64,000 nucleotides of DNA. It comes from Pseudonocardia sp. HH130630-07. GTDB lineage: Bacteria; Actinomycetota; Actinomycetes; Mycobacteriales; Pseudonocardiaceae. The notes beneath the pieces were generated by a model. It was not told where the DNA came from, ran no database searches, and saw nothing but the letters and a program-made list of their open reading frames with translations. The DNA lies in NCBI RefSeq assembly GCF_001698125.1, contig NZ_CP013854.1, positions 3,720,001 through 3,784,000 on the forward strand, written 5' to 3'. The position numbers and the translations under genes are program-made. This document shows positions 41,083 to 49,894 of the stretch, piece after piece (the stretch's first letter is position 1; every line of letters starts with the position of its first letter).

Positions 41083-41124
41083 GGGGTGCCTCCTCGAACG
41101 CGGTCCGGACCACGATACGGCTTG

Positions 41125-41148
41125 CTATCCGGAGGCTACTCCGGATAG
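41125..41148. promoter_or_regulatory. TetR operator candidate, 10-bp perfect arms
   Basis: CTATCCGGAG and CTCCGGATAG separated by 4 bp, 43 bp in front of the TetR gene. A second dyad ACGGAG-AGTC-CTCCGT lies at 41164-41179. Both fit TetR-family binding sites. Confidence 0.65.
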
Positions 41149-41261
41149 AGTTCCGAGTCATACGGAGAGTCCTCCGTTTTCTCGTCCCCGGATGTGCAGC
41201 GCGGCCGGTCCTCCCCGGTCCGTGACCGCCGCACACCCGGTGAACAGAAGGGATCAGCACG

Positions 41262-42173
41262 ATGTTCCTCCGGTCCACGACCACCCGATCCCCGATCACC
41301 ACCACGCACACCACCACCACCACCACGTCCACTGCCGCCACCACCGCCGTCCCGGCCGACGTGCTCGCCGGTGCCGACCTCACCGGGCGCCGCGCCGTCG
41401 TCACCGGTGCCGCGTCCGGGGTCGGCCTGGCGACCGCCCGCGCGCTCGCCGCGGCCGGCGCCGAGGTCACCCTCGCCGTCCGGGACGCCGAGGCCGGCGC
41501 GGCCGCCCGCGCCGGGATCGTCGCCGAGACCGGCAACGAGCAGGTGTTGGTCGGCGAGCTCGACCTCACCGACCAGCGGTCGGTCGCCCGGTTCGTGCGG
41601 CTCTGGGACGGCCCGCTGCACATCCTCGTGCACGCCGCCTCGGTGGCCGACGCGCCGCTCACCCGCACCGGCGACGAGTGGGAGCTGCACCTGGCCGTCA
41701 ACCACCTCGGCCCGGCCTCGCTCAGCTCCGGCCTGCACTGGGCGCTGACCGCGGTCGACGGCGCCCGGATCGTGCACGTCCTCTCCGACGCGGACCTCGC
41801 GGCCCCGTTCGACCTGGAGGACCCGCACTTCTTCTCCACCCGCTACGACGGCGCGCTGGCGCACACCCGGTCCCGCACGGCCGCCATGCTGCACACCGTC
41901 GAGGCCGCCCGGCGCTGGTCCGGTGACGGCATCGCGGTGAACGCGGTGCGCCCCGGTGCGTCCGGCGGGGACCCGGCCGACCTGGCGGCCACGGTGCTCC
42001 TGGCGGCGGCGTCGCCGCTCACCGGCGGGATCAGCGGGCGCTACTTCACCGATCTCGCCGAGGCCGAGCCGATCGAGCACGCGGTCGACCCGGTGCTGGC
42101 CCGCCGGGTCTGGCGCTGGACCGAGAGCACGCTGCGCGAGGTGTGGTTCTCCGGCCTGCCCGTCGTCGCCTGA
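41262..42173 (+). CDS. atypical short-chain dehydrogenase/reductase without the YxxxK motif
   Basis: 303 residues. The nucleotide-binding part is normal (AVVTGAASGVGLATARALA) and the Asn of LAVNHLGPASL is present. The Ser region reads VHVLSDADL. Where relatives have AYGQSKTAN, this protein has AHTRSRTAA: the catalytic Tyr is His and the catalytic Lys is Arg. It may be inactive as an oxidoreductase or use other chemistry. The N-terminus is Thr-rich and encoded by ACC repeats around 41298-41326, so the functional start may be lower. It is divergent from a TetR gene whose likely operator lies between them. Confidence 0.82.
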   Translation: MFLRSTTTRSPITTTHTTTTTTSTAATTAVPADVLAGADLTGRRAVVTGAASGVGLATARALAAAGAEVTLAVRDAEAGAAARAGIVAETGNEQVLVGELDLTDQRSVARFVRLWDGPLHILVHAASVADAPLTRTGDEWELHLAVNHLGPASLSSGLHWALTAVDGARIVHVLSDADLAAPFDLEDPHFFSTRYDGALAHTRSRTAAMLHTVEAARRWSGDGIAVNAVRPGASGGDPADLAATVLLAAASPLTGGISGRYFTDLAEAEPIEHAVDPVLARRVWRWTESTLREVWFSGLPVVA

Positions 42174-42223
42174 GGGGTGAACCCGGTCGCGCCGGTGGCG
42201 GCCGGGGCACCAGACTGGCCGTC

Positions 42224-42733
42224 GTGACGACGACGGACCAGGATGCGATCCCGCCCGGCAGCACGCTCGCCGAGGCGCTGGCCCGCCGTACGGAACTGCG
42301 CAACCGGCTGGACTCGTTGCGCAACCGGATCGCGGCGAACGCCCGGCACCAGGAGGGCGACCCGCCCGCCGAGGACGCCGCCGCCCTGCTGGAGCAGGCG
42401 GGGATCGTGCTGACCGGCCTGGAGGAGCTGATCCGGCGGATCAACCGGACCAACTCGGCCACCGACCTGGGCCCGGACGGGACGATGACCGACGCGCTGG
42501 CCCGCCGCGACGTCCTCCGGATGCGGCACTCGCTGCTGGTCGCCGCGGCGGACGCCGCCACGGGGCACGGCGTCCGGCACAACGCCGGGCGCCAGCTGCA
42601 CTCCGAGCTCCGCGAGGTCCCGGCGCTGCCGGTGCCGCGGCTGCGCGAGCAGGCCGACGGCGTCGCCCGCGACCTGCGCGAGCTCGACGCCCGGATCCAG
42701 CGGGCGAACTGGACGACCGCCATGCTCGACTGA
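42224..42733 (+). CDS. DIP1984-family protein
   Basis: 169 residues, alpha-helical. It carries the family pattern LAEALARRTELRNRLDSLR..., IRRINRTNSATDL and TDALARRDVLRMRHSLL. Function is unknown; the family is sometimes labelled septicolysin-like, without evidence for lysis here. The GTG at 42224 gives a normal N-terminus for the family. It starts 50 bp after the SDR gene, possibly its own unit. Confidence 0.8.
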   Translation: MTTTDQDAIPPGSTLAEALARRTELRNRLDSLRNRIAANARHQEGDPPAEDAAALLEQAGIVLTGLEELIRRINRTNSATDLGPDGTMTDALARRDVLRMRHSLLVAAADAATGHGVRHNAGRQLHSELREVPALPVPRLREQADGVARDLRELDARIQRANWTTAMLD

Positions 42734-43034
42734 GGACGGACCCGGGTGCCGGTGCGAGTCGGTAGCCGGGCGGGGAGCGGGCACACACCGAGGGCCGGCG
42801 GTCATTCCGGTCCACTGCTCGGCGCCGCGGGCGGCGTCACCCGACGACACGGGGCACGCCCGGAACGGGGCACGAGTGACGGTGCACCACGCACCGAGCA
42901 CCACCACGTGCCGGCCCCACCCGGCGAGGGCGGGCCAGGGGACCTCGCACCGCGCACCCGGATCCCGCACTCATGGAGCTTCGGCCCGGTCGCACGAGGC
43001 CGAAGCTCCATGAGTGACCCCGGGGAGGGGTGCG
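42734..43034. other. 301-bp gap between convergent genes
   Basis: No credible gene. The right end contains the second copy of the 19-bp-arm palindrome (42968-43016), which probably ends the leftward alpha-glucosidase transcript. Nothing else is recognised. Confidence 0.7.
42968..43016. repeat. dispersed palindrome copy 2, probable terminator of the GH13 gene
   Basis: Arms at 42968-42986 and 42998-43016 are identical in sequence to copy 1 at 39842-39890, loop also 11 nt but of different sequence. It sits 18 bp beyond the alpha-glucosidase stop. Confidence 0.85.
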
Positions 43035-44693
43035 TCAGTGGCGGAGCCAGGCCGTGGTGTCGGCGGGGAGCTCGCCGCGGTGGGTCAGGGGGGCGCTGGT
43101 CAGCATCACCTCGGCGTCCTCGGGGAGGGAGACCGGGGCGGAGGACACGTTCACCAGGGCGGTGAAGCCGGCGTCGCCCTCGGCGCCGTCGTCGGAGGTG
43201 CGGGACAGGGCCAGCGTCCCCTCCAGCGAGTCCTGCCAGGTCAGCGTGCCGCCGCCGAGCGCGGGATGGGCGCGGCGCAGGGTCAGCGCGTCCCGGTACA
43301 GGTGCAGCACCGAGTCCGGGTCGGCCTCCTGGGCGTCGGCGGCGTGCCGGGCGAAGACCTCGGGCTGCGGCAGCCACGGCGCCGGCGGGTCCGGGTGCCC
43401 GAGGCTGAACCCGAACGACGGCTCGCCCGCGGCCCACGGCAGCGGTACCCGGCAGCCGTCGCGGCCGCGCCGGGTGTGCCCGGACCGCTCCCAGGTGGGG
43501 TCGTCGAGCAGCTTCTCCGGGAGGTCCTCGACCTCCGGCAGGCCGAACTCCTCGCCCTGGTAGAGGTACACGGTCCCGGGCAGCGCCAGCATCAGCAGCG
43601 CGGCGGCCCTGGCCCGGCGCAGGCCGAGCTCCGGGTCGGCGGGCAGGTCCACGACGTCGTCGAGGCTCCAGCCGCGACCGGCCTCCGGGGTGCGGGCCAA
43701 CCGGCTCGGGTGCCGGCAGACGTCGTGGTTGGACAGCACCCAGGTCGCCGGCGCACCCACCGCGGTGTTCTCGGCGATCGCGTCGTCGATGTTGCGCCGC
43801 AGGTCCTCGGCGATCCAGGCGGCGGTCAGGAAGTTGAAGCTGAACGCCGTCTGCAGCTCGTCCGGGCGCAGGTAGCGGGCCAGCCGCTCCGGGTCCGGCA
43901 CCCACGCCTCGGCCACGTAGACCTTCGGCGGGTCGTAGTCCTCGGCGATCTCGCGCCAGGAGCGGTAGACCGCGTGCACGTCCTCGCGGTCGAGGTAGGG
44001 GTGGCCGCCGTCCTGCACGTCGTTGACGCCGGGCACCAGGTCCGGCAGCTCCGGGTCCTTGAGCATCGAGTTGGCGACGTCGATCCGGAAGCCGTCGACC
44101 CCGCGGTCGAACCAGAACCGCAGGGTGGTCGCGAAGTCCTCCCGGACCTCCGGGTCCGCCCAGTTGACGTCCGGCTGGGTGACGTCGAACAGGTGCAGGT
44201 ACCACTGCCCGTCCGGCACCCGCTCCCAGGCCGGCCCGCCGAACATCGACTCCCAGTTGTTCGGGGGCTCCGCGCCGCCGGGCCCGCGGCCGTCGCGGAA
44301 CACGTAGCGCTCCCGCTCGCGCGATCCCGGTGCGGCCGCGAGCGCGCGGCGGAACCACGCGTGGTCCGACGAGTGGTGGTTCGGGACGATGTCGAGCAGC
44401 ACCCGGATGTCGCGCTCGTGCGCCGCCGCGATCAGCGCCTCGGCCTGGGCGGTGTCGCCGAACATCGGGTTGATCGCCCGGTAGTCGGCCACGTCGTAGC
44501 CGCCGTCGGCCAGCGGCGACGGGTACCAGGGGTTGATCCAGATCGCGTCGACGCCCAGCCGGGCGAGATGGTCCAGCTTGGCGTGCAGGCCCGCGATGTC
44601 GCCGGTCCCGTCGCCGATCCCGTCGGCGAAGCTGCGGATGTAGACCTGGTAGACGACGGCGTTGCGCCACCAGTCCTGCTCGTGGGCGGTCAT
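43035..44693 (-). CDS. GH13 alpha-glucosidase (oligo-1,6-glucosidase-like)
   Basis: 552 residues, a typical length for bacterial GH13_23/30 alpha-glucosidases. The catalytic nucleophile is D205 (GFRIDVAN), acid/base E262 (VAEAW) and stabiliser D324 (SNHDVCRH). The N-terminal QVYIRSFADG and GVDAIWINPWYPSP, and DIVPNHHSSDHAWF, are family hallmarks. No signal peptide, so it acts on imported di- or oligosaccharides such as maltose or sucrose-type substrates. It is divergent from a LacI regulator with an operator-like dyad between them; the palindromic repeat follows its stop. Confidence 0.92.
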   Translation of the reverse strand: MTAHEQDWWRNAVVYQVYIRSFADGIGDGTGDIAGLHAKLDHLARLGVDAIWINPWYPSPLADGGYDVADYRAINPMFGDTAQAEALIAAAHERDIRVLLDIVPNHHSSDHAWFRRALAAAPGSRERERYVFRDGRGPGGAEPPNNWESMFGGPAWERVPDGQWYLHLFDVTQPDVNWADPEVREDFATTLRFWFDRGVDGFRIDVANSMLKDPELPDLVPGVNDVQDGGHPYLDREDVHAVYRSWREIAEDYDPPKVYVAEAWVPDPERLARYLRPDELQTAFSFNFLTAAWIAEDLRRNIDDAIAENTAVGAPATWVLSNHDVCRHPSRLARTPEAGRGWSLDDVVDLPADPELGLRRARAAALLMLALPGTVYLYQGEEFGLPEVEDLPEKLLDDPTWERSGHTRRGRDGCRVPLPWAAGEPSFGFSLGHPDPPAPWLPQPEVFARHAADAQEADPDSVLHLYRDALTLRRAHPALGGGTLTWQDSLEGTLALSRTSDDGAEGDAGFTALVNVSSAPVSLPEDAEVMLTSAPLTHRGELPADTTAWLRH

Positions 44694-44704
44694 GTTTCAC
44701 ACTG

Positions 44705-44721
44705 TTGCACGCGTGTTGCAA
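44705..44721. promoter_or_regulatory. candidate LacI operator between alpha-glucosidase and regulator
   Basis: TTGCACGCGTGTTGCAA: TTGCA/TGCAA arms around the palindromic CACGCGTG. It is within 12 bp of the alpha-glucosidase start and 30 bp of the LacI start, so binding would shut off both. Confidence 0.55.
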
Positions 44722-44750
44722 GGCTGTCGAGGTCCGGGCACGATGTCGTG

Positions 44751-45770
44751 GTGACGGACGAACCGGTGCACGAGATCGTCCGCCGGGTGGGGGTCCGGCG
44801 GGTGGCCGAGCTGGCCGGGGTGTCCGCGGCGACCGTCTCCCGGGCGCTGCGGGCGGGCACCCCGGTGTCCGACGAGACCCGCCAGCGGGTCCGGTGGGCG
44901 GCGGCCTCGCTCGGTTACCGCACGCCGTCCCGCCGGCTGACCGTCGCGGTGCTCGCGCGGTTCCCGGGCCGCTGGTTCTTCGCCGAGGCCGTCGCCGGGG
45001 TGGAGTCGGTGCTGTCCGCGGCCGGGCACACCATGCAGCTGCACAACGTCGGCGACCCGGGTGCGCGGGCGCACTTCTTCGCGACGCTGCCGGTCCGCGG
45101 CCGGGTGGACGGGCTGATCGTCGTCGCCTCCGGTGCCGACGCCGCGGAGCGGGCCGCGCTGGACGCGCTGGGGGTGCCGATCGTCGTCGTCGGGGACACG
45201 ACGTCGGGCTGGCCGCGCACCGGGATCGACGACCGGGCCGGCGCCCGCGCCGCCGTCCGGCACCTGGTCGGGCTGGGCCACGACGGGATCGCCCTGGTGT
45301 CCTTCGACCCGGACGAGGCGTGCGGCCGCAGCACCACCCGGGCCCGGTACGCCGGCTGGGCCGACGCGCTCGCCGAGTCCGGCCGGACCGCCGGCCCGGT
45401 CCTGGAGGTCGGGGGTGACGTCGGGTCGGGCGTCGCCGCCGCCGGTGAGCTGCTGACCCTGCCCCGGTTGCCGACCGCGGTGTTCGCCATGGCCGACGAG
45501 GCGGCGGTGGGGCTGGTCCGCACGCTGCGCCGGGCCGGGGTGGACGTCCCGGGCCAGGTCTCGGTGGTGGGTTTCGACGACCACGAGATGGCCGCCGTCA
45601 CCGATCTCACGACGATCGGCCAGCCGGTCCGCCGCCAGGGCGAGCTGGCCGCACGGTCCCTGCTCGGAGCGCTGGCCGGCACCCCGGCGACCGACGCCGA
45701 GCTGCCGACCCGGCTCGTGGTCCGCGGCACCACGGCGCCCCCGCCCGGCGTCCGGGAGAGGATGGGGTGA
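44751..45770 (+). CDS. LacI-family transcriptional regulator
   Basis: 339 residues. The helix-turn-helix RRVAELAGVSAATVSRAL is followed by the hinge region and a periplasmic-binding-protein-like sugar domain (VDGLIVVASGADAAERAAL, then FAMADEAAVGLVRTLRRAGV, VSVVGFDDHEMA). It most likely controls the divergent alpha-glucosidase gene. The GTG at 44751 is preferred, but a GTG at 44748 is possible; no strong ribosome site is seen. Its TGA shares one base with the next gene's ATG. Confidence 0.9.
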   Translation: MTDEPVHEIVRRVGVRRVAELAGVSAATVSRALRAGTPVSDETRQRVRWAAASLGYRTPSRRLTVAVLARFPGRWFFAEAVAGVESVLSAAGHTMQLHNVGDPGARAHFFATLPVRGRVDGLIVVASGADAAERAALDALGVPIVVVGDTTSGWPRTGIDDRAGARAAVRHLVGLGHDGIALVSFDPDEACGRSTTRARYAGWADALAESGRTAGPVLEVGGDVGSGVAAAGELLTLPRLPTAVFAMADEAAVGLVRTLRRAGVDVPGQVSVVGFDDHEMAAVTDLTTIGQPVRRQGELAARSLLGALAGTPATDAELPTRLVVRGTTAPPPGVRERMG

Positions 45771-46180
45771 TGCGACGACTCCTGCTCGGCCCCGCGGTGC
45801 TCGCCGTCCTCGTCCTGCTCGGCTGCGCCGACGCCGGTGCGGGGCCCGCGGACCCGCCGGGGCCCCGGCCCGCCGCCGCGGCCGACCTGCTCGGCCGCTG
45901 GTACCCGGCGGACGGCGCGGCCGGCGGGCGGGCGTTCGCCGAGTTCGCCGACGGCGGTGACTGGACCGGGTCCGACGGCTGCAACGGCCAGAGCGGCACC
46001 TGGGCGGTCGCGGCCGGCGGGGAGTTCACCGGCAGCTACGGCCCGAGCACCAAGATCGCTTGCGAGAACGTGCCGATCGCCGTCTGGGTCGGCGACGCCC
46101 GGCGGGTCGAGATCGACGCCGGCACGCTCGTCCTGCACGGTCCGGACGGTCCCGCCCGGCTGGTGCGCGAGCTGCCCTGA
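45770..46180 (+). CDS. META-domain lipoprotein (HslJ-like)
   Basis: 136 residues. The signal peptide ends with lipobox LLGC (Cys near residue 19). The mature part resembles the META domain: LGRWYPADG, AFAEFADGGDWTGSDGCNG, then SYGPSTKIAC. Two Cys, GCNG and IACEN, are typical of the family. META-domain lipoproteins are linked to motility or stress in other bacteria, with no clear biochemical role. Its ATG overlaps the LacI stop, so it is cotranscribed with the regulator. A GTG three bases upstream is an alternative start. Confidence 0.8.
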   Translation: MRRLLLGPAVLAVLVLLGCADAGAGPADPPGPRPAAAADLLGRWYPADGAAGGRAFAEFADGGDWTGSDGCNGQSGTWAVAAGGEFTGSYGPSTKIACENVPIAVWVGDARRVEIDAGTLVLHGPDGPARLVRELP

Positions 46181-46187
46181 GCGCGGC

Positions 46188-46967
46188 TCAGCGGGCCAGC
46201 GGCAGCCAGTCCAGGACGTCGCGGATCCGGGCGTCCCAGTAGGACCAGGCGTGCTCGCCGGCCCCGGAGTGGGTGGTCACGTCGAGACCGGCGGCGCGGG
46301 CGTGCCGGGCGAACCGGACCGTGTGCGGGTGCAGCGGGTCCTCGGTACCGGCACAGACGTAGAGCGACGGCGTGTGCGCCGGTTCCGCGAGCGCGTCGAC
46401 GAGGGCGAACAGGTCGGCGCCGGTGCCGGTCACCGGCTCGCCGCCGAAGATCCGCTCCCAGATCCGCGGGTCCTCCTCGCGCGGTGGGCCCTGCACCAGC
46501 GCGCCGATGTCGAGCACCCCGGACAGCGAGGCCGCCGCGGCGAACCGGCCCGGCTCGGCCAGCGCCCAGCGCAGCGCGCCGTAACCACCCATGGACAGCC
46601 TGGCCACGAACGTCTCGGCCGGGTCGCCGGACACCCGGAAGAACCGCCCGACGAGCTCGGGCAGCTCGGTGCAGACCCAGGTCCGGTACCGGCCGCCGTA
46701 CGCCTCGTCGGTGTAGAAGCTGCGGTGCACCTGCGGCATGACGACGGCCAGGCCCAGCTCGTCGGCGTACCGCTCGATCGCGGTGTAGCGCGACCACGCC
46801 GTGTCGTCGTCGGAGAGCCCGTGCAGCAGGTACAGCACCGGTGGCGGTGCGCCGGGGTCGCGGACCCCGGCCCCGATCCGGGTGCGCGACGGCTGCGGGA
46901 GCAGGACGGTGACCGAGGTCGCCAGCCCGAGCGAGTCGGCGACGAGGTCACAGCGCAGGCGGGCCAC
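46188..46967 (-). CDS. esterase, alpha/beta hydrolase of the esterase D / antigen 85-like family
   Basis: 259 residues. HGLSDDDTAW carries the oxyanion loop; the nucleophile elbow is variant RLSMGGYGALRWA (Ser in LSMGG); acid is in CAGTEDPLHPH and base is H in GAGEHAWSYWD. These match S-formylglutathione hydrolase/feruloyl esterase-like enzymes. No signal peptide is evident at the GTG start (46967). It is convergent with the META gene (7 bp apart) and divergent from the glycosyltransferase gene. Confidence 0.85.
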   Translation of the reverse strand: MARLRCDLVADSLGLATSVTVLLPQPSRTRIGAGVRDPGAPPPVLYLLHGLSDDDTAWSRYTAIERYADELGLAVVMPQVHRSFYTDEAYGGRYRTWVCTELPELVGRFFRVSGDPAETFVARLSMGGYGALRWALAEPGRFAAAASLSGVLDIGALVQGPPREEDPRIWERIFGGEPVTGTGADLFALVDALAEPAHTPSLYVCAGTEDPLHPHTVRFARHARAAGLDVTTHSGAGEHAWSYWDARIRDVLDWLPLAR

Positions 46968-47054
46968 GTCGATGATCGTCTCGGGCGGGCGTCGCCGGGG
47001 TCAACCGGGCCCGGATGCGGACGGGGCGCGGCGCCGGGCAGGATCGGTGCCGCC

Positions 47055-48260
47055 ATGGCCCACATCCTGATGTCCACCACCGCCGCGCACGGTCACGTCC
47101 ACCCCAACCTGCCGGTGGTGGCCGAGCTGGTCGCACGCGGGCACCGGGTCACCTACCCGGTGCCGGAACGCTTCGCCGAGCCCGTCGCCGCGACCGGTGC
47201 GGCGCCGCTGCGCATCCGCACCGACCTGCCCGATCCGGCGCGCGGGGAGCAGTGGCCGGACGGCGGCGTCGCGGCGATGCGGCTGTTCTCCGACGAGGCC
47301 CGCTCCGCGTACGCGCAGATCGCCGACGCGCTGCAGTACGAGCACCCGGACCTCGTCTGCTACGACGGCAGCGGCTGGGCCGGGCACGCCCTGTCGCGGG
47401 TGTGGGGGATCCCGCGGGTCGAGCTGGCCCCGCACATGGTCGCCTGGGAGGGCTTCGAGCAGGAGATGGCCGAGGCGTTCGCCTTCCTCGACGCCCCGGA
47501 CGGCCTCGCCTGGCGGGCCGAGCTGGACGCCTGGCTCGACGAGGTCGGCGCCGGCGTCGGGAACCGGGAGTTCCTCGGCCGCCCGGACCGCTCGGTGGTG
47601 CTGATCCCGGAGGCCATGCAGCCGAACCTCGACCGGGTCGACCGGGAGCGCCACACGTTCGTCGGGCCGGTCATCGGCGACCGCTCGCACCAGGGACTGT
47701 GGCCGAAACCGCGCGGCCCGCTGCTGCTGGTCTCGCTCGGCTCCGCCTACACCGACCGGCCGGGGTTCTGGCGGGACGCGATCGCCGCGATGCACGGCAC
47801 CGGCTGGACGACGGTGCTCGCCGTGGGCCCGCACGTCGACCGGTCGGAGCTCGGCGAGATCCCGGACGACGTCCGGGTCGCGGAGTGGGTCCCGCAGCTC
47901 GCCGTGCTCGCGCACGCGTCGGCGTTCGTGACGCACGCGGGGATGGGCGGCTGCGCCGAGGGGCTCTGGCACGGCGTGCCGATGGTCGCCGTGCCCCAGG
48001 CCGTCGACCAGTTCGGCAACGCGGCGCGGATCGCCGAGCTCGGGGTCGGCGAGCACCTGCCGGCCGAGCAGGTCACGCCGGAGGCGCTGCGTGAGGCGGT
48101 GCTGCGGGTCGCCTCGTCGGACGCCGTCGCGGGCCGGTGCGCCGAGCAGAAGGCCGTCGCGCGGGCGGCGGGAGGGGCAGCCCAGGCGGCCGACGTCGTC
48201 GAGTCGTTGCTCCCTCCGGCGCGGTGCCTGGGCTGTCCGGGTGGCGTCTGCGGACGCTGA
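47055..48260 (+). CDS. UDP-glycosyltransferase, macrolide glycosyltransferase (MGT/OleD) family
   Basis: 401 residues, GT-B fold (GT1). The acceptor domain begins HILMSTTAAHGHVHPNLPVV with the catalytic His in AAHGHV. The donor domain has the UDP-sugar motif FVTHAGMGGCAEGLWHGVPM then VAVPQAVDQFGNA. These enzymes glycosylate macrolides, flavonoids or xenobiotics, often for self-protection. No polyketide cluster is nearby, so resistance or xenobiotic modification is more likely than biosynthesis. The C-terminal tail has an unusual CLGCPGGVC Cys pair. Monocistronic. Confidence 0.88.
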   Translation: MAHILMSTTAAHGHVHPNLPVVAELVARGHRVTYPVPERFAEPVAATGAAPLRIRTDLPDPARGEQWPDGGVAAMRLFSDEARSAYAQIADALQYEHPDLVCYDGSGWAGHALSRVWGIPRVELAPHMVAWEGFEQEMAEAFAFLDAPDGLAWRAELDAWLDEVGAGVGNREFLGRPDRSVVLIPEAMQPNLDRVDRERHTFVGPVIGDRSHQGLWPKPRGPLLLVSLGSAYTDRPGFWRDAIAAMHGTGWTTVLAVGPHVDRSELGEIPDDVRVAEWVPQLAVLAHASAFVTHAGMGGCAEGLWHGVPMVAVPQAVDQFGNAARIAELGVGEHLPAEQVTPEALREAVLRVASSDAVAGRCAEQKAVARAAGGAAQAADVVESLLPPARCLGCPGGVCGR

Positions 48261-48366
48261 GGTTGCCTGCGCTCATCCGATCGTGTCCACCGGCGGCGTG
48301 GCGATTGTGGACCCAGTGTTGCGAATGGCAACGTCTGCGCCCTCGGTCGGGGGAAGGTGGGGGTCG

Positions 48367-49875
48367 GTGCGCAGAACGGTCGTGACGCTGCTGGTAGCGG
48401 TGGGGGTGACCGTCGGCATCGCCACGCCCGCGGTGGCCGCACCCGCTCCTCCTCCACCACCACCGGCGATCGCGTGGGCGCCGTGCACCGCGCCCGCGCT
48501 GGCTGCGGCCCGCGCCGAGTGCGGGTTGCTGCCGGTGCCGCTCGACCACGCCGACCCGGCCGGGAAGAAGATCGAGATCGCGGTCTCCCGGGTCCGCCAC
48601 ACCGTGCCCGAGGACGCGTACCAGGGCGTCATGCTGGTCAACCCGGGCGGGCCCGGCGGGTCCGGCCTGGGGCTGAGCCGGCTCGGTGCGGCCGTGCCGA
48701 AGGGTGCGGGCGGCGCCTACGACTGGATCGGCTTCGACCCGCGCGGGGTGGGATCGAGCCGGCCCGCGCTGAGCTGCGACGCCGACTACGGCGGCTACGC
48801 CCGGCCGGACTACCGCCCGGAGAACGGCGCCGAGGCGGCCTGGCTGCCCCGGACGAAGGCCTACGCGCAGGCCTGCGGCGCGGCGGGCGGTGAGCTGCTG
48901 GAGCACCTGCGCACCGAGGACACGGTGCGCGACATGGACCTGATCCGCCAGGCGCTCGGTGCCGAGCAGATCAACTACTACGGCTACTCCTACGGCTCGT
49001 TCCTCGGCCAGGTCTACGCCACGATGTTCCCCGAGCAGGTCCGGCGGATGGTGCTCGACGGCGTCGCCGATCCCCGGTACTGGTGGTACCAGGCGAACCT
49101 GAACCAGGACGTCGCGTTCGAGCGCAACATCCAGGTGTTCTTCGACTGGGTCGCCAAGTACGACGGCGTCTACCACCTCGGCACCACCGGCGACGCCGTC
49201 GAGAAGCGTTACTCGGAGATCTCCGAGGAGCTCCGCGCGGCACCGGCCGGCGGGAAGATCGGCTCCTCGGAGTGGACCGACATCTTCCTGCGGGCCGGGT
49301 ACAACGTGTCCGAGTACACGGCCGTCGTGAACGCCTTCGTGGCCGGCGACCGGGGTGACGCCGCGGCGCTGGTGGCCGCGTACGACCAGGCCGGATCGCC
49401 GACCGACGACAACAACTACGCCATCTACCTCGCGACCCAGTGCACGGACGCACCGTTCCCTGCGGACTGGGAGACCTGGCGCGCGGACAACACCGAGACC
49501 GACCGGGTCGCGCCGTTCGAGACCTGGGGCAACGCCTGGTACAACGCGCCGTGCCTGGACTGGCCGGTGCCGCCGGGCCCGGCGCCCGAGGTCGAGGGGA
49601 CCCTGGAGCAGGGGCCGTTGCTGATCTCGGAGACCTACGACGGCGCCACCCCGTACGAGGGTGCGCTGCAGGCACGCCGGACCTTCCCCGGCTCGTCGCT
49701 GATCGAGGGCGTCGAGGGGCACACCCACTCGGCGTCGCTGTCCGGCGTGGCGTGCGTGGACGACAAGGTGGCCGACTACCTGCTGACCGGCGCGCTGCCG
49801 GAGCGGGTGCCGGGGGACCGGTCGGACGCGCAGTGTCCCGCGCTGCCGCCGCCGGACCCGGGCGCCGGGGGCTGA
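48367..49875 (+). CDS. secreted S33 (tripeptidyl aminopeptidase-like) alpha/beta hydrolase
   Basis: 502 residues from the GTG at 48367, which gives a clean Sec signal peptide (RRTVVTLLVAVGVTVGIATPAVA) cut by AVA-A; an ATG at 48325 would add 14 hydrophilic residues. The domain has NPGGPGGSG (oxyanion loop), the nucleophile elbow YYGYSYGSFLG, a late acid region and base H in EGHTHSASLSG. This is the SlpD/SlpE/TAP family of exported proline- or tripeptide-releasing peptidases. GGAAGG precedes the GTG. The zinc-peptidase gene follows after 19 bp and may be cotranscribed. Confidence 0.88.
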   Translation: MRRTVVTLLVAVGVTVGIATPAVAAPAPPPPPPAIAWAPCTAPALAAARAECGLLPVPLDHADPAGKKIEIAVSRVRHTVPEDAYQGVMLVNPGGPGGSGLGLSRLGAAVPKGAGGAYDWIGFDPRGVGSSRPALSCDADYGGYARPDYRPENGAEAAWLPRTKAYAQACGAAGGELLEHLRTEDTVRDMDLIRQALGAEQINYYGYSYGSFLGQVYATMFPEQVRRMVLDGVADPRYWWYQANLNQDVAFERNIQVFFDWVAKYDGVYHLGTTGDAVEKRYSEISEELRAAPAGGKIGSSEWTDIFLRAGYNVSEYTAVVNAFVAGDRGDAAALVAAYDQAGSPTDDNNYAIYLATQCTDAPFPADWETWRADNTETDRVAPFETWGNAWYNAPCLDWPVPPGPAPEVEGTLEQGPLLISETYDGATPYEGALQARRTFPGSSLIEGVEGHTHSASLSGVACVDDKVADYLLTGALPERVPGDRSDAQCPALPPPDPGAGG

Positions 49876-49894
49876 TCCCGGGAGGGCGGCGGCG

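Noticed and set aside
47055..48260. Glycosyltransferase as part of a macrolide biosynthetic cluster
   Set aside because: No polyketide synthase, deoxysugar or tailoring genes in the surroundings.
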